Source: Anaerolineae bacterium (GTDB lineage: Bacteria; Chloroflexota; Anaerolineae; Aggregatilineales; Aggregatilineaceae). From it: a stretch of DNA of 5,196 nucleotides. Where the stretch lies: positions 1-5,196 of the forward strand of contig JADLHR010000391.1 of the NCBI GenBank assembly GCA_020848665.1. The letters are read 5' to 3'. Positions 1 through 5,196 of this stretch are shown piece by piece. The notes under the pieces are model-generated. The model was not told the DNA's origin and did not search any database. It was given only the letters and a program-made list of their open reading frames with translations. Each line of letters begins with the position of its first letter. Within the stretch, counting starts at the first letter, position 1. The position numbers and the translations under genes were made by a program.

Positions 1-597
1 CTGCCCGCGCTGGATATCGACCCAGGCCAGGTCGGGAAACTCGTCCAGCAGCCGCGCGATTACATGACGGCGGCGTGTGCCGAACAACACCGTGTCCAAT
101 TCCAGCACCGCGTCCACGTCCTCGCGGCGCATGGCGCGAGCGCGCGACCCCAGATAGGTGCTGGCGCGGCCCTGCCACCGCTCGACCAGTCCCGCCTCGC
201 GGAAGCCGAGGCTGAGGTACAGTGGCCGCCCGGCGCCGGTCGCGATCAGCATAATCCGCGCCGTTTCGCGCGTGATCAGGTAGTCGAGCGCGGCGCGCAT
301 CAACTGCGCGCCCAGGCCCTGCCGCTGGCGATCTGGCGCGACGACAAGCATCCCGATCCAGGCCAGCGCTGACCCGTAGGGCGTGGTGCTGACCGTGCCA
401 ATCAGGCCGCGCCCTTCTTCTTCGATCGCGAAGCAGCCCTCCGGCGACCACGCCAGAAAGCGCGCCCATTCCGCCGAGCCGTGCGTCCAGCCGACCGCGT
501 GCGTCAGCGCGACAGCGGCGGGGATGTCGTCCGGGATCAGCGTGCGCAGCGTGCGGCCCGGATCGCGCCGGGGCGCGGCTCGATCTTCCCACTCCAT
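1..597 (-). CDS. GNAT family N-acetyltransferase, C-terminus cut off by the window edge
   Basis: GNAT enzymes move an acetyl group from acetyl-CoA to an amine; the substrate here cannot be told. The frame is open from ATG at 597 to the window edge (199 residues, no stop). The acetyl-CoA-binding motif A is clear at about residues 81-100 (IGMLVVAPDRQRQGLGAQLM), where Q91-x-x-G94-x-G96 fits the Q/R-x-x-G-x-G/A signature. The usual motif B pattern, Y127 followed by GF (131-132), comes next. Beyond residue ~150 the chain continues with VLELDTVLFGTRRRHV and DEFPDLAWV. This resembles the second domain of double-GNAT proteins of about 280-290 residues (Acetyltransf_18 type), so roughly 85 residues may be missing. 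A GTG at 603 is an in-frame alternative start two codons upstream; neither start has a strong ribosome binding site. The gene lies 53 bp downstream of the PBP gene on the same strand, so co-transcription is likely. The family call is firm; the two-domain reading is inferred from a partial match. Confidence 0.9.
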   Translation of the reverse strand, partial: MEWEDRAAPRRDPGRTLRTLIPDDIPAAVALTHAVGWTHGSAEWARFLAWSPEGCFAIEEEGRGLIGTVSTTPYGSALAWIGMLVVAPDRQRQGLGAQLMRAALDYLITRETARIMLIATGAGRPLYLSLGFREAGLVERWQGRASTYLGSRARAMRREDVDAVLELDTVLFGTRRRHVIARLLDEFPDLAWVDIQRGQ

Positions 598-650
598 AAT
601 CACATCTCGCTTCAGGGCAGCGAAAGCTGTTCTTCGCTACTCCTCGCTTC

Positions 651-3600
651 TTACGGCGTCGGCGTCAGCGTCCAGGTCGCCGTCAGCGTCGGCGCGAGCG
701 TCGGCGTCGGCAGCAGCCCCCCAGGCAGCGGTGTTGCGAAAGCCCCCGGGCCAAGCGTCGGCGTCGGCGCCAGAGTCGGCGCGGGCGTCGCGGTCGGCTG
801 GGGGTTGTCGATCGTGATGTGGACATCGCGCCGCACGTCGCGCCCGAAGGCGTCGATGGCGATCAGCCGCAGCGTGTACGCGCCGTTCGGAAGCTGGCGC
901 GTGTCGATCTCGCCCAGCACCGACTCGCCTTCGGGCCGCTGCATCGTCTCGACCAGAATCGGCTGGCTGAAAGCTTCCGGCGTGTGCGAGACGCCGTAAC
1001 GAAGTTCGTAGCGGTTGAAGTCCGGCATCGTCACCGCGCCGCGTAGCTGGATCACCCCCTGGACGGTCTGATTCTCGGCAGGTGAGCTGACGACCACGAA
1101 CGGTCGCGGCTCGTTGGGCGAACATTGCTCGGTCGGCGGCGGCATGACCGGCAGCTCCAGGCCGCGACTGGTCGCCCAGCTCGCGCCGCCGCCGTTGTTG
1201 ATCCAGTCATAGGCGCCGGGGTCGCTGATCGCCACGAAGGTGCGCTGCTCAACGTCGTCCTGGCAGTACTGGTTCGCCAGCTTGCCGGTGTAGCCATCGA
1301 CCTCAAGCTGGCGGAAGATACCCCGATCGGCAGGCGGCGGCTGCGCGCCCTGAGCGAAAATTTCGACGCGGGTTCGCCCAGCGCAGAACGGGGTCGGCAG
1401 CGTGCCGGAGTCCGCGCAGATTTCGGCGCGGACGAGGCCCGGCGGCTCGGTGAACTGCTGGATCGGCTGGTTCTGATGCGCGACTTCCATCACGCGGTTC
1501 CAGATCGGCGCGGCGCCGTAATAGCCGGTGATGTTGTAGATCGGTGAGTCGTCGGTATTGCCGATCCACACGCCGGTCACGAACTGCGGCGTATAGCCGA
1601 CCGTCCAGCCGTCGTAGACGTTCTGCGAGCCGCTGGTCCCGGTCTTGATCGCGGCGGGGCGCCCGCCCGACAGCTCCATCGGCTGGCCGCGCCCAAACTC
1701 AGCGGCGCGCGCTTCGTTGTCGGACAGGATATTGGTGATCAGATACGCGTATTCCGGGTTGACAACCTGCAACCCCTGCGGGCTGGTGTTAGCGCGGTAG
1801 ACCTCGCTGCCCTGGCTGTCCTCGATGTACACGATCGAGTATGGCTCGATGCGCCGCCCATTGTTGGCGAGCATGGCAAAGGCCGAAACCATATCGAACA
1901 GGCGCACCTCGACCGCGCCCAGCGCCGTAGGAAGGCCCGCCTGGCGCTCGACCGGGTCGCCAAGTGGAAAGACAATCCCCACCCGCTTTGCCAGCGCGGT
2001 GAAGCGCTCGATGCCGGTGCGCTCCAGCACCTTGATCGCCGGGATGTTGAGCGAGTTGCCAAGCGCGTAGCGCGCGCTGACTGGCCCGTTGAACGTGCCG
2101 TCGAAGTTGCGCGGGATATAGCCGTTAAAGTTAGTTGGCACGTCCCAGATTACCGAGGCGGGCGTCAGATAGCGCCCCTGGTCGTCCGGCTCGAAGGCGG
2201 ACAGGTAGACGAGCGGCTTGATCGCGGAGCCAGCCTGCTGCGCTGTAAAGGCGACGTTCACCTGCCCGTCGATGTCGTCGTTGTAGTAGTCCGCGCTGCC
2301 GACCATTGCCATCACCGCGCCATCCGCAGGCCGCATTACGACCACCGAAGCGTTGTTGACGCGCGCCCCGTAGACCTGGTTGACGTAGGCCAGATGCTCG
2401 GTGACGGCCTGCTCCGCCGCGCTCTGAATCGGCTCGTTGAGCGTGGTGTAGACGCGGAACCCGGCGGAGTAGATCGCCTGCGTGCCGTAGCTTTCTTCAA
2501 GCTGCTGCCAGACGTAGTTGACGAAATGCGGGTGCGTCGCGCGGAACTCCGGGCGCTTGAACTCCGCGATCTTGACGCGCGTGATGTCGAGCGTCATTTC
2601 CTGCGGCTCGGTCATGCCGGGCGCCTGGTAGTAGTAGACGACATCGCCCGCCGGTTGGGTGACCGCCGTGACGCACAGCATGCCGCCAATCGGCACCTGC
2701 CACTCCGACTCGTCCTGGTGCTGGATCGCGATGCAGCCGGTGCCGTTCGCCTCGGACATCAGGCGCAGAACCTGCTCCATGCGCCCCATCGCCGCCTCGC
2801 GGTTGATCACCGGGTCGTAAGTCGCAGGGGACTGCGGCAGCCCGGCGATGAAGGCCGCCTCGGCAGGGTTGAGGTCGCGGGCCGGTTTGCCGAAGTACGT
2901 TTGCGAAGCCGCCTCAACGCCATAGGCGAGGTTCCCGTAGAAGAACTCGTTGAGGTAGATTTCGAGAATCTGGTTTTTGTCGTACTGGCGCACGATCTCG
3001 GACGCGACGATCACTTCGGTCAGCTTGCGCTCGTTGGTGACCTGCCGCGCGAACTCGGTGTCCAGCACCAGCGCGCGCGCCAGTTGCTGCGTGATCGTGC
3101 TTGCCCCGGAAACTGTCTGCCCGGCCTGGATGTTCTGGATCGCGGCGCGGATGATCGCCAGCACGCTGAAGCCGGGGTCGGTGTAAAACGTCTCGTTTTC
3201 GGTGCTGATGGTGGCGTGAATCAGCCAGGGAGAAATCTGCCCCAGCGGGACCTCGGTACGCGCGCCGGTTTCGGGGCTGTTGAACTCGGCAAGCTGTGCG
3301 CCGTTGGCGTCAAAGATGCGTGTCGTCTCGAAGTCGGCGACCAGATCGCCCAGCTGCGCGACACGGTCATCATACGCCCCGATGATGTAGAAGTAGTACC
3401 CCACCATACCAAGCAGCACGATCAGAGTCAGCGCCATGCCGCCGATCACGCCGATCACTGCCAGCCGGATGCCCCACCTGGTGTACCAGGCGCGGTTGTG
3501 CTCGATATCAAGCGCGGCGCTGTAATCCGGTTGTGGGAACTCGCCGAGGCGCGGCTTGGGCTTGCTGATCGCCTCCGCCGCGACGCCTGCCGCCACCCCG

Positions 3601-4832
3601 CCAACCGCGTGCGGGATGGTCGCGCCGCCAGCCTGCGCCGCCGAGGGCATCGTCTGCTCGTCGCCGCGCACCGGCACCGTCTGAATCGTCAGGTCCTCGC
3701 TGCCGAGTTGGATCGGGCGCGCGGGCTGCGTGACCTGCGGGCTGAGCGGGCTGGCGACAAAGCCGCCCTGGTCGATCTCGACCTGCTGGCCTTTGGGCCG
3801 GGTCGGCGCGTCGGAGCGGCGGACCGGCTCCAGCAGCGGCGACGCAGGCGAGACGAGCGTCGCGCCCATATCTTCCTGCGAGACGTGCTGCGGCAGCGGC
3901 ATATTGTCTTCGTCCAGCTCGATCGCCGCCGCCTGCCGCCCAACCGTGCCCTCCGCGTCGATGACTTCCTGCAAGCCGGTTTCAGTACGGACGGCGCTGC
4001 CGCGCACCGGCTTCTCGTAGCCGGGCGGCGTGCCAGGGACCCAGTCGCGCCCATCGTAGGAATACCAGCGGTTGCTTTCCAGGCCGAGCATCCACCAATG
4101 CCCCTCGTCGTCGAGGATCATCAGGTTGCGCAGCTCTTTTTGCAGCTCGTCGCGCGTGAGCTGCCCGGCCTGATAACGCTGGCGCAGCACCGCGATCTTG
4201 CGCTCGGCCTGCTCAAATGGCGACGGCTCTCGCTCGGTTGCGGCTTCCGGCGTGATCGCCGCTGCCGGTTTGGGCGGCGTGTCCGCCGGGACAGGGGTAC
4301 TCTCAGTGGAGCGCGGCGGCTCCTCGATCACCGGGCCGGTCCCGCGTAAAGCTGGCTGCGCCGTGCGCGCGTCGAGAATTGGCGGCTCGCCTGCTTCGTC
4401 ATCGGATGGCGGCTGCGACTGCGTGTCGTGCGGGGTTTGCGCCTGCGTCGCGTCAGGCGGCGTCTCGCCCTGATACCCGCCCATCCCCTCGACAACTTGA
4501 TCTGTCGTGTCGCCCGGCAGATCGCCGATCTGCGAATCAAGCGGGCGATACCAGCCGCCAGTCTGCGCCGGGACCGCGCCGGGCGCGGTTGGCTCCGGCT
4601 GCTCCGGCTGATTAGGCTGTTCCGGCGGTGGCGGCGGACTGCCCGTCGCAGGCTCGGATGGCGGCGCGCTGCCGGCAGGCTCCGGGGAAGGCGCGCCCTC
4701 CGGCGTGTACCATCCGCCGGGCGTGACCGGGCGTGAAGCATCCGCGTCCACAGGCGGCTCGTGCCATCCACCCTGCGGGGGGGTGGCCGCGCCTTCAGGC
4801 CGCGTGGTCTTCGGATCAGGTCCCTCTGCCAT
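651..4832 (-). CDS. Class A (bifunctional) penicillin-binding protein with long cytoplasmic N-terminal extension
   Basis: This membrane-anchored enzyme polymerises lipid II into glycan strands (GT51 domain) and cross-links the peptides (transpeptidase domain). Order in the 1393 residues: Pro-rich cytoplasmic region 1-450 with three GGW(H/Y)xP motifs (21-26, 39-44, 92-97) and a helix plus Trp-rich segment at 207-271; one membrane segment at ~455-486; GT51 at ~510-690; linker with C700 and C720; transpeptidase at ~790-1105; Cys-containing segment; Ig-like domain at ~1242-1342; Thr/Pro tail 1344-1393. GT51 motifs: STENETFY with catalytic E545 (followed by N, usually D), GASTITQQLA at 576, RKLTE with E606, YLNEFFYGN. 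Transpeptidase motifs: SAIK with nucleophile S869 and K872, SLN at 927-929, KTGT at 1063-1066. All essential residues are present, so it should be active. I chose ATG 4832 over an in-frame TTG at 4844 because GAGGTG (4842-4837) sits at the right distance from the ATG and overlaps the TTG. At 1393 residues it is longer than typical class A PBPs (about 700-900), mostly through the N-terminal extension. Confidence 0.96.
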   Translation of the reverse strand: MAEGPDPKTTRPEGAATPPQGGWHEPPVDADASRPVTPGGWYTPEGAPSPEPAGSAPPSEPATGSPPPPPEQPNQPEQPEPTAPGAVPAQTGGWYRPLDSQIGDLPGDTTDQVVEGMGGYQGETPPDATQAQTPHDTQSQPPSDDEAGEPPILDARTAQPALRGTGPVIEEPPRSTESTPVPADTPPKPAAAITPEAATEREPSPFEQAERKIAVLRQRYQAGQLTRDELQKELRNLMILDDEGHWWMLGLESNRWYSYDGRDWVPGTPPGYEKPVRGSAVRTETGLQEVIDAEGTVGRQAAAIELDEDNMPLPQHVSQEDMGATLVSPASPLLEPVRRSDAPTRPKGQQVEIDQGGFVASPLSPQVTQPARPIQLGSEDLTIQTVPVRGDEQTMPSAAQAGGATIPHAVGGVAAGVAAEAISKPKPRLGEFPQPDYSAALDIEHNRAWYTRWGIRLAVIGVIGGMALTLIVLLGMVGYYFYIIGAYDDRVAQLGDLVADFETTRIFDANGAQLAEFNSPETGARTEVPLGQISPWLIHATISTENETFYTDPGFSVLAIIRAAIQNIQAGQTVSGASTITQQLARALVLDTEFARQVTNERKLTEVIVASEIVRQYDKNQILEIYLNEFFYGNLAYGVEAASQTYFGKPARDLNPAEAAFIAGLPQSPATYDPVINREAAMGRMEQVLRLMSEANGTGCIAIQHQDESEWQVPIGGMLCVTAVTQPAGDVVYYYQAPGMTEPQEMTLDITRVKIAEFKRPEFRATHPHFVNYVWQQLEESYGTQAIYSAGFRVYTTLNEPIQSAAEQAVTEHLAYVNQVYGARVNNASVVVMRPADGAVMAMVGSADYYNDDIDGQVNVAFTAQQAGSAIKPLVYLSAFEPDDQGRYLTPASVIWDVPTNFNGYIPRNFDGTFNGPVSARYALGNSLNIPAIKVLERTGIERFTALAKRVGIVFPLGDPVERQAGLPTALGAVEVRLFDMVSAFAMLANNGRRIEPYSIVYIEDSQGSEVYRANTSPQGLQVVNPEYAYLITNILSDNEARAAEFGRGQPMELSGGRPAAIKTGTSGSQNVYDGWTVGYTPQFVTGVWIGNTDDSPIYNITGYYGAAPIWNRVMEVAHQNQPIQQFTEPPGLVRAEICADSGTLPTPFCAGRTRVEIFAQGAQPPPADRGIFRQLEVDGYTGKLANQYCQDDVEQRTFVAISDPGAYDWINNGGGASWATSRGLELPVMPPPTEQCSPNEPRPFVVVSSPAENQTVQGVIQLRGAVTMPDFNRYELRYGVSHTPEAFSQPILVETMQRPEGESVLGEIDTRQLPNGAYTLRLIAIDAFGRDVRRDVHITIDNPQPTATPAPTLAPTPTLGPGAFATPLPGGLLPTPTLAPTLTATWTLTPTP
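654..803 (-). repeat. Thr/Pro/Ala-rich C-terminal tail of the PBP
   Basis: The last 50 residues of the PBP (1344-1393) consist of degenerate TPAPT, APTPT, PTPTLAPT and TLTPTP units. On the plus strand the same DNA shows as repeated GTCGGCGTC-type triplets. Tails like this are common on exported Chloroflexota proteins. It follows the extracellular Ig-like domain, so it should be outside the membrane, possibly as a flexible or glycosylated extension. The gene ends cleanly with TAA at 653-651. Confidence 0.75.
4020..4205 (-). other. Helix plus Trp-rich module (SHOCT-like segment followed by a W-rich sheet) within the PBP
   Basis: PBP residues ~210-271 start with a charged amphipathic stretch (RKIAVLRQRYQAGQLTRDEL) that recalls the short SHOCT-type helical hairpin (rx-y-aGqlT-dEl). 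A Trp/Asp-rich stretch follows, with DDEGHWWMLG and NRWYSYDGRDWVPGTPPG. I associate this combination with various Chloroflexota proteins, where it sits next to unrelated enzymatic or membrane parts. It is the only segment of the N-terminal extension that looks folded. Its function is not known to me. Confidence 0.55.
4542..4772 (-). repeat. Three GGW(H/Y)xP peptide repeats in the PBP N-terminus
   Basis: Residues 21-26 (GGWHEP), 39-44 (GGWYTP) and 92-97 (GGWYRP) of the PBP are spaced copies of one short motif, encoded at 4755-4772, 4701-4718 and 4542-4559. The spacers are rich in Pro, Glu, Ser and Gly and look disordered. The region lies before the only membrane segment and is therefore expected in the cytoplasm. 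An aromatic motif kept within a low-complexity chain suggests a short linear binding motif. The binding role is my inference. Confidence 0.7.
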
Positions 4833-4836
4833 AGCG

Positions 4837-4842
4837 CACCTC
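4837..4842 (-). promoter_or_regulatory. Ribosome binding site of the PBP gene
   Basis: The minus strand reads GAGGTG, then CGCT, then ATG. The GAGG core lies 6 nt from the ATG at 4832, which is good Shine-Dalgarno spacing. The site overlaps the in-frame TTG (4844-4842) that would otherwise extend the protein by four residues (MRCA). This decides for ATG 4832 as the start. Confidence 0.8.
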
Positions 4843-4846
4843 AAAA

Positions 4847-4875
4847 GCTCAACGGTGAGCAGTTGGCAGTCAGCG
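4847..4875. repeat. Small leader hairpin and 7-bp degenerate repeats upstream of the PBP gene
   Basis: GCTCA (4847-4851) and TGAGC (4856-4860) can pair around a 4-nt loop, just upstream of the PBP ribosome binding site. Overlapping this, 4855-4875 reads as three degenerate 7-mers on the plus strand: GTGAGCA, GTTGGCA, GTCAGCG. Similar GTCAGC/GCTGAC-type degenerate runs occur between genes in many bacteria. No function is assigned, and I see no convincing -35/-10 pair in the 48 bp between the element at 4881 and the start codon. Confidence 0.35.
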
Positions 4876-4880
4876 TTTAG

Positions 4881-4900
4881 CTAGAGCGTGTTATGCACTT
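4881..4900 (+). repeat. Left terminal inverted repeat of copy 1
   Basis: The 20 bases pair with 5054-5073 with three mismatches (positions 7, 8 and 17). The core TGTTATGC is perfect in both ends and recurs as TGTTATGA in copy 2 at 5078-5085. Confidence 0.7.
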
Positions 4901-4932
4901 GCGCGCCGGGTAGAGCTTTCCATCCCCCGGTC

Positions 4933-5000
4933 CCTTGCCCCCAAAATGAGGGAAGGGGAGTCCGCTCTGTTTTTTTTTCTTCCCTCGTTCTGGGGGAAGG
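4933..5000. repeat. Long imperfect foldback with T-run loop inside copy 1
   Basis: The left arm 4933-4955 (CCTTG, CCCCC, AAAATGAGGGAAG) pairs with the right arm 4979-5000 (CTTCCCTCGTTCTGGGGGAAGG). That gives about 20 of 22 pairs with one bulged G at 4937. The 23-nt loop holds GAGTCCGCTC and a run of nine T (4970-4978). The T-run lies in the loop, not after the stem, so this is not a standard intrinsic terminator. Resemblance to the C-rich and G-rich palindromic intergenic repeats common in Chloroflexota and cyanobacteria is noted from general knowledge. Confidence 0.7.
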
Positions 5001-5004
5001 AAAG

Positions 5005-5019
5005 CCGACCGCAGGTCGG
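5005..5019. repeat. Tight GC-rich hairpin inside copy 1
   Basis: CCGACC (5005-5010) and GGTCGG (5014-5019) form a perfect 6-bp stem around GCA. It lies between the inner foldback and the outer GGGGGATGG arm, making the whole element a branched foldback. Copy 2 is cut by the window within the first arm of the same hairpin (5192-5196). Confidence 0.7.
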
Positions 5020-5053
5020 AAGGATGGGGGGATGGCCTGGAAACCAGACCACG

Positions 5054-5073
5054 AAGGGCATAACAGCCTCTAG
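5054..5073 (-). repeat. Right terminal inverted repeat of copy 1
   Basis: This is the inverted partner of 4881-4900. Its last four bases, CTAG at 5070-5073, are at the same time the first four bases of copy 2, so the two elements abut and share that tetranucleotide. Confidence 0.7.
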
Positions 5074-5196
5074 ATCGTGTTATGAACTTGCGTCCGAGAA
5101 AAGCCCCCCATCCCCCGGCCCCTTGCCCCCAAAATGAGGGAAGGGGAGACCGCTCTGTTTTTTTCCTTCCCTCGTTCTGGGGGAAGGAAAGCCGAC
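5070..5196. mobile_element. Second copy of the same MITE-like element, truncated by the window edge
   Basis: It starts with CTAGATCGTGTTATGAACTT (5070-5089), a variant of the left end of copy 1 in the same orientation. From CCATCCCCC at 5108 to the window end it matches copy 1 (4920-5009) almost base for base. The only differences are a T/C, a T/A, and T9C changed to T7CC at the T-run. The first 38 bases are more diverged (GTCCGAGAAAAGCCCC against GCGCCGGGTAGAGCTTTC). The right end lies outside the window. No gene is present in this stretch. Confidence 0.65.

Larger units (their letters stand above)
4881..5073. mobile_element. Complete MITE-like non-autonomous element, copy 1
   Basis: This 193-bp non-coding unit is bounded by imperfect 20-bp inverted repeats. 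The left end is CTAGAGCGTGTTATGCACTT (4881-4900). The right end, read as its reverse complement, is CTAGAGGCTGTTATGCCCTT (5054-5073), so 17 of 20 bases match. Both ends begin with the palindrome CTAG, which could be a duplicated target (CTAG, or TA within it). CTAG/TA targets are known for some IS5- and IS630-family elements; a parent family is only an inference. Inside are CCATCCCCC (4920-4928) facing GGGGGATGG (5027-5035), a long foldback at 4933-5000, and a tight hairpin at 5005-5019. No credible protein is encoded. It lies 48 bp upstream of the PBP start codon. Confidence 0.65.

Noticed and set aside
619..638. Hairpin AGCGAA/TTCGCT in the gap between PBP and GNAT as a terminator
   Set aside because: The stem is only 6 bp with an 8-nt loop and is followed by GCCCTG on the minus strand, with no T-run. 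It does not support termination.
654..803. GTCGGCGTC-type repeats as a CRISPR or DNA tandem array
   Set aside because: The units are degenerate, follow codon periodicity and encode the Thr/Pro tail. There are no spacers.
383..999. Overlapping plus-strand open frames across the GNAT start and PBP tail
   Set aside because: Their products are Ser/Ala/Val-rich translations of the antisense of the Thr/Pro repeats and the GNAT gene. They have no motifs and no credible ribosome binding site.
2394..4349. A 651-codon open frame on the plus strand opposite the PBP gene
   Set aside because: It is antisense to a gene with intact catalytic motifs. Its translation is dominated by Arg, Asp, Ala, Leu and Val with no recognisable domain, as expected from the complement of GC-rich codons.
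4842..4844. TTG as the start codon of the PBP gene
   Set aside because: It overlaps the GAGGTG ribosome binding site of the ATG 12 bases downstream and has no site of its own.
4932..4978. Foldback plus nine T as an intrinsic terminator on the plus strand
   Set aside because: The small CCCTT/AAGGG stem is separated from the T-run by 12 bases, and the T-run lies in the loop of the larger stem. No plus-strand gene leads into it. Weak termination cannot be excluded but is not called.
4888..5137. Two short plus-strand frames of about 60 codons in the repeat region
   Set aside because: They run through the inverted-repeat elements, and copy 2 does not preserve the same frame because of the T-run change. 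They are unlikely to be genes.

Overview
This GC-rich window reads as ordinary chromosomal DNA from a member of the Chloroflexota, most likely the Anaerolineae or a neighbouring lineage. Three protein features point there. The main protein ends in a Thr/Pro/Ala-rich tail (repeated TPT, APT and TLTPTP units). Its N-terminal half carries a short helical segment followed by a Trp/Asp-rich segment of a kind I associate with Chloroflexota proteins. Its penicillin-binding core has a long linker and a C-terminal Ig-like domain, as in Chloroflexota class A PBPs. The assignment rests on protein style, not on a marker gene.

Layout, right to left, because both genes are on the minus strand. Positions 4881-5196 hold no gene. 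They contain one complete (4881-5073) and one truncated (5070-5196) copy of a small non-coding element. The complete copy has 20-bp imperfect terminal inverted repeats that begin with CTAG, a long internal foldback and a T-run, so it looks like a MITE-type element, and the two copies share one CTAG at their junction. Positions 4833-4880 are a short leader with a 7-bp degenerate repeat, a small hairpin and a good ribosome binding site. Positions 651-4832 encode a 1393-residue bifunctional class A penicillin-binding protein with an unusual cytoplasmic N-terminal extension of about 450 residues. After a 53-bp gap, positions 1-597 encode the first 199 residues of a GNAT acetyltransferase, probably of the double-GNAT type. 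It runs off the left edge.

The PBP polymerises and cross-links peptidoglycan outside the cell membrane. The acetyltransferase is probably co-transcribed downstream of it, but nothing visible ties it functionally to the cell wall. The points most worth a second look are the tandem CTAG-bounded elements directly upstream of the PBP gene and the PBP's cytoplasmic extension, with its three GGW(H/Y)xP motifs and Trp-rich module. I see no RNA gene, CRISPR array, defence system or clearly new multi-gene system.
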